In this document: positions 61,283 to 64,000 of the stretch, piece after piece
Layout: each line of letters begins with the position of its first letter
Position numbering within the stretch: position 1 is the first letter of the stretch
Origin: Bactericera cockerelli
Taxonomy: Eukaryota > Arthropoda > Insecta > Hemiptera > Triozidae
Direction of reading: 5' to 3'
NCBI GenBank assembly: GCA_024516035.1
Contig: CM044955.1
Location: forward strand, 56,726,655 to 56,790,654
Length of the DNA stretch: 64,000 nucleotides
Translations under genes and position numbers: made by a program
The notes under the pieces: model-generated
What the model was told of the DNA's origin: nothing
Database searches by the model: none
What the model saw: the letters and a program-made list of their open reading frames with translations, nothing else

Positions 61283-61372
61283 TTGTATAACAAGCACCGC
61301 CACGTACTTCTAATAAATCATAGAAAAAATACTGTGCCCATTGGTTTATTAATTTAATATGCACAGACGACG
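61283..61372 (-). CDS. Candidate exon of an unrecognised host gene
   Basis: 90 bp between acceptor tcgtatttacag and donor acaa|gtgagt, phase 1 at both ends. It encodes SSVHIKLINQWAQYFFYDLL, then EVRGGACYT. Plausible composition but no recognised family, and its phase does not directly match the 60176 candidate, so another exon would be needed. Confidence 0.25.
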
Positions 61373-61789
61373 CTGTAAATACGAGATTGAAAATTTTGAT
61401 AAAAAATGTTGTTTTTTTTCTCTCATTCCATAATTGATATCGTGTGCAGTTCGCTCAGGTCCCAGGGACGGTGTGATTGATAGTCAATGTTGAGTATGTC
61501 ACCGCACCAGGTTCATTGGCGATAATTATATTGATCTATGCATCGAGTTCCGCATGGCCATAAGAAGCTTGTTCACACTGCCAGTGTGTGAGAAAACATT
61601 TGTCTGGCGAGACATCAATCAAAGATCAAAGTTTCTCGAGAAATTATGCACACTCTGTGCCGATTGTGAATTGTGACTCGAAGGATTTCTGACAGAATGT
61701 CTGCATGCTAATCGAATTATAGACGGAGTACTTGTAATATGATGAGATGATAGGTATATAATTTAATATTCTCATCTCTTGTACATAGT
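61373..61789. other. Intergenic, no gene seen
   Basis: Nothing supportable. Confidence 0.35.
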
Positions 61790-61880
61790 CTGTCCCGGTA
61801 TCTCAGTGGTAAAGGCGGTACTCTGTTCTAAACCTAGACGGGACATGACAAGTTATCCTCCCATTGGGCATTTTGACCAC
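61790..61880 (+). mobile_element. Family B SINE, short
   Basis: tcccggtatctcagtggtaa, then a damaged B box tctaaacctagacgggacat. Confidence 0.7.
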
Positions 61881-61964
61881 GCGGTGTTATTTTTTCGATT
61901 CAATTCAAACAAGTTCAGAAAAATCAGAAATAGAAAGCGAGGGGGGTAAAGGTGTTCTCATTTT

Positions 61965-62320
61965 GAGTTTTATTACTCATTATTCTGTGTGGGCGTTCTT
62001 CCTTTTATAACCACGAAGTGGTGTTTTTGAGGGGATAATATATCAGCAGAATTATAGTGGTTGTCATTGGCGGATTCTAACAAGTTTTTGTATTTTATAT
62101 TTCATCCCTATATCTTCTCTTGACACCAAACGGACTGTAGTACTTTATTATGTGGACCTACGAGTATATTTCTTTTTATAGTCATAATTCATAATACTTG
62201 TGTTATCACTTTCGTGATAACACGCTCTACTAAATCTACGCTGAATTCGCGACTTAAACCATCGACCTCCAGGTTAAAAGTCCGCCGCCTTATTGATCAA
62301 ACTACTGAGGTCGCATATCA
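61965..62320. repeat. Dispersed repeat and family C SINE (-)
   Basis: 61965-62050 matches 20265-20345 (gggcgttcttccttttataa). 62195-62320 is a reverse family C SINE (tatcactttcgtgataacac; rc B box gacttaaaccatcgacctc). Confidence 0.7.
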
Positions 62321-62724
62321 AATCCTGCCTCTACATAGTTTATCATATCATCTTTAATTAACTATCACATGATTAATTAAAGAAGCTTACTCCGATTGAT
62401 TTGTACCTGATAAACAATAAATAAATTGAATTTGCACTGACATTATCTCTGATATTTTCCGTGTGTCTAAAAGTGTGATTAAACTAGCTTTGGAATGATA
62501 CTCATGTCACCTTCCATTACTTATGAGTTGCATTGAACGATGATTGGTCTTCTCAGTTCTTGCTTTCCTCAAGTGAGTACGGTAATCAATTATATTTTCA
62601 TTATCAATATTATCTATCAATAATAAATAATTACAATAAGATTAAACACGTTCAAGATAGTGAAGATTGCACATTTCTTACTCGGAAAGCTCCGAGGTCG
62701 TTGAGGTAATCCAGCACCAAAGGC
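62321..62724. other. Intergenic, no gene seen
   Basis: Nothing supportable. Confidence 0.35.
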
Positions 62725-62840
62725 ATGTTGAATACACCAGTTCTGGTAAGATCACTAAAGTTAAGTAACGTCCAGTGACGTTAGGACTTAGTGGGTGGCC
62801 AGGTTCGAACCCTCGAGATGCTGGCTATTTCTTGTTTAAT
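62725..62840 (+). mobile_element. 5S-derived SINE head
   Basis: taagatcactaaagttaagt and aacgtccagtgacg match the 5S rRNA control region; then gccaggttcgaaccctcgag. Confidence 0.7.
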
Positions 62841-62934
62841 ATGGTGTTAATGTGTTTCGAGACGAATCATTTAATATTTTCATTTATTGTTTTCCCTTCA
62901 AAACCAGAAATCGCAGATTTATAACCTAATTTTA

Positions 62935-63080
62935 GTACCATAAAAGTCTGGCTGGGGTACTATAAACAGGGAGCTGAGCTTGGTTCTGGGGGCCCTTGTG
63001 AATTGTTAGCCTCCTTGTAAAGACAGTGGTAGAAATGCTGAGTCATTCCTCTACTGTCTGGCTACCATCGTTCATGATGA
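62935..63080. repeat. Dispersed repeat shared with 18055-18220
   Basis: Same cttggttctgggggccctt and gacagtggtagaaatgctga blocks, same orientation. Confidence 0.7.
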
Positions 63081-63124
63081 TGAAAAGGTAACGTATTCCT
63101 GATTTGATACGGTATTGATACGGC

Positions 63125-63400
63125 CGGCTGGGTGAGGTTAATGTGGGTATTTGAGTAGGTGGTACGATTCCCAGCAAATGTATCGTAAAACCGGAGCGCC
63201 GTCCAAATCAGGACGTTAAATCAAATAGAATCATAATAGGCGTTAGGAAGGGCACTAAGCGGTAAAATGCACCAAAACCAACCAACCTCAACCATGAGGT
63301 TTTAAAATGTCGACCCCAAGTAGTTATGGCAAAAAATGCACCAAAACCAACCAACCTCAACCATGAGGTTTAAAAATGTCGACCTCAAGTAGGTTTGGCA
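63125..63400 (+). mobile_element. Family F SINE body with tandem 3' end
   Basis: ggctgggtgaggttaatgtg, cgattcccagcaaatgtat, then aaaatgcaccaaaaccaacc twice (63265 and 63330), each ending aaccatgaggttt. Confidence 0.7.
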
Positions 63401-64000
63401 AAGGCAAAATGAAAGCGGAAGAGTATTGTTACTGATTTCTATCCAGTTTAACCCTACATGTGATTTTTTTCACATTTAACCTATTCACATACCTAAAAAT
63501 CAAAATCAAAAGTTAAAACTTACCCCCGAAGCTTGAGAGTAAAAATTACAAGGTTCAATCATACTTGCAATTTGCTGTATAGTTTTTGAACCACATCATG
63601 TTAAAGAACGTCGAGCTAGGTCAAAAAATGGTCAAATGTATTTAACTCGTGATATGACCATGCAGTTGAAAGCGACGTTGAACCCAAAAAAAAAAAAACT
63701 CTTCCACTAAACTTGTGAATTCAGAGGAAGCATTCGACCAAGGCTATTCTTATTCTCGCTCAGATGTCCAAGATGAAATGTGTTTCTTCAATTATTCTGT
63801 ACAGGTTGTTGTTTTGTGTGCAGAATAATGCAATCCATGATTGTTGCAACGCGAGATTAGCAGGAGAAGCGTCTCCTAGGGCACCAGGAATGCATTTCAA
63901 GTGCGAACACCTGCATATAATAGGCTGGCAGCCACCTGACAACCCGCAGCCCGTCACAGCCAGGCATGGAGTCGGATCCGCGATGGATTACCTATCCAAT
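63401..64000. other. Intergenic, SINE tail fragment
   Basis: 63645-63695 is a shared-type SINE tail (atatgaccatgcagttgaaa, then gcgacg and a poly(A)). No gene seen to the window end. Confidence 0.45.

Overview
This is eukaryotic nuclear DNA, most likely from an arthropod (possibly an insect). It has spliced genes, many tRNA- and 5S-rRNA-derived SINEs, mariner, hAT and LINE relics, and no bacterial operons. The arthropod call rests on a formin with a Drosophila-Frl-like C-terminus and on TATA boxes followed about 30 bases later by the arthropod initiator TCAGT. The species cannot be named from sequence alone.

Region 1 (1-11.5 kb, + strand) holds the last four exons of a formin-like gene (FMNL/Frl): 735-1014, 4212-4462, 5564-5719 and 10381-10593 with the stop. 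Intron phases are consistent throughout. Its introns carry a Tc1/mariner-type transposon with ~455-bp inverted repeats, SINEs and minisatellites. Ten tandem copies of the first visible exon's own splice acceptor lie upstream of it.

Region 2 (11.5-18.2 kb) has no recognised host gene. It holds MITEs, SINEs and a dead, internally deleted mariner.

Region 3 (18.2-41.2 kb, - strand) is an unrecognised secreted-protein gene assembled here from six phase-compatible exons: 41163-41085, 40359-40107, 22452-22154, 20673-20479, 19525-19398 and 18389-18228. The result is 371 aa with a signal peptide. Its second intron contains a complete 16,582-bp Polinton/Maverick at 22667-39248. The Polinton has 42-bp perfect terminal inverted repeats starting AG and a 6-bp target duplication AAGGAC, and it landed in a 35-bp minisatellite.

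The Polinton encodes the canonical set: retroviral-type integrase with chromodomain, packaging ATPase, adenain-like protease fused to a pVI-like N-terminus, minor capsid protein, major capsid protein and protein-primed DNA polymerase B. Replication (PolB), packaging (ATPase), maturation (protease), capsid (two jelly-roll proteins) and integration (integrase) functions are all present, as in a virus able to integrate. Extras are a dUTPase, a tail-fibre-like repeat protein, a protein of W..I..YQ.LS..FI repeats, a small acidic ORF and a three-exon spliced gene at the right end. Intron 2 of that spliced gene holds four to five ~152-bp tandem units with tRNA-like cores. At least two element ORFs look frameshifted at homopolymers, so the copy is nearly but perhaps not fully intact.

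Region 4 (41.2-64 kb) is mostly repeats: SINEs of at least six families, some sharing one body behind different Pol III heads, a 1651-bp non-autonomous hAT element, a retroposed insertion in a SINE, a LINE reverse-transcriptase C-terminus and minisatellites. Three weak candidate host exons lie on the - strand at 53.7-61.4 kb.
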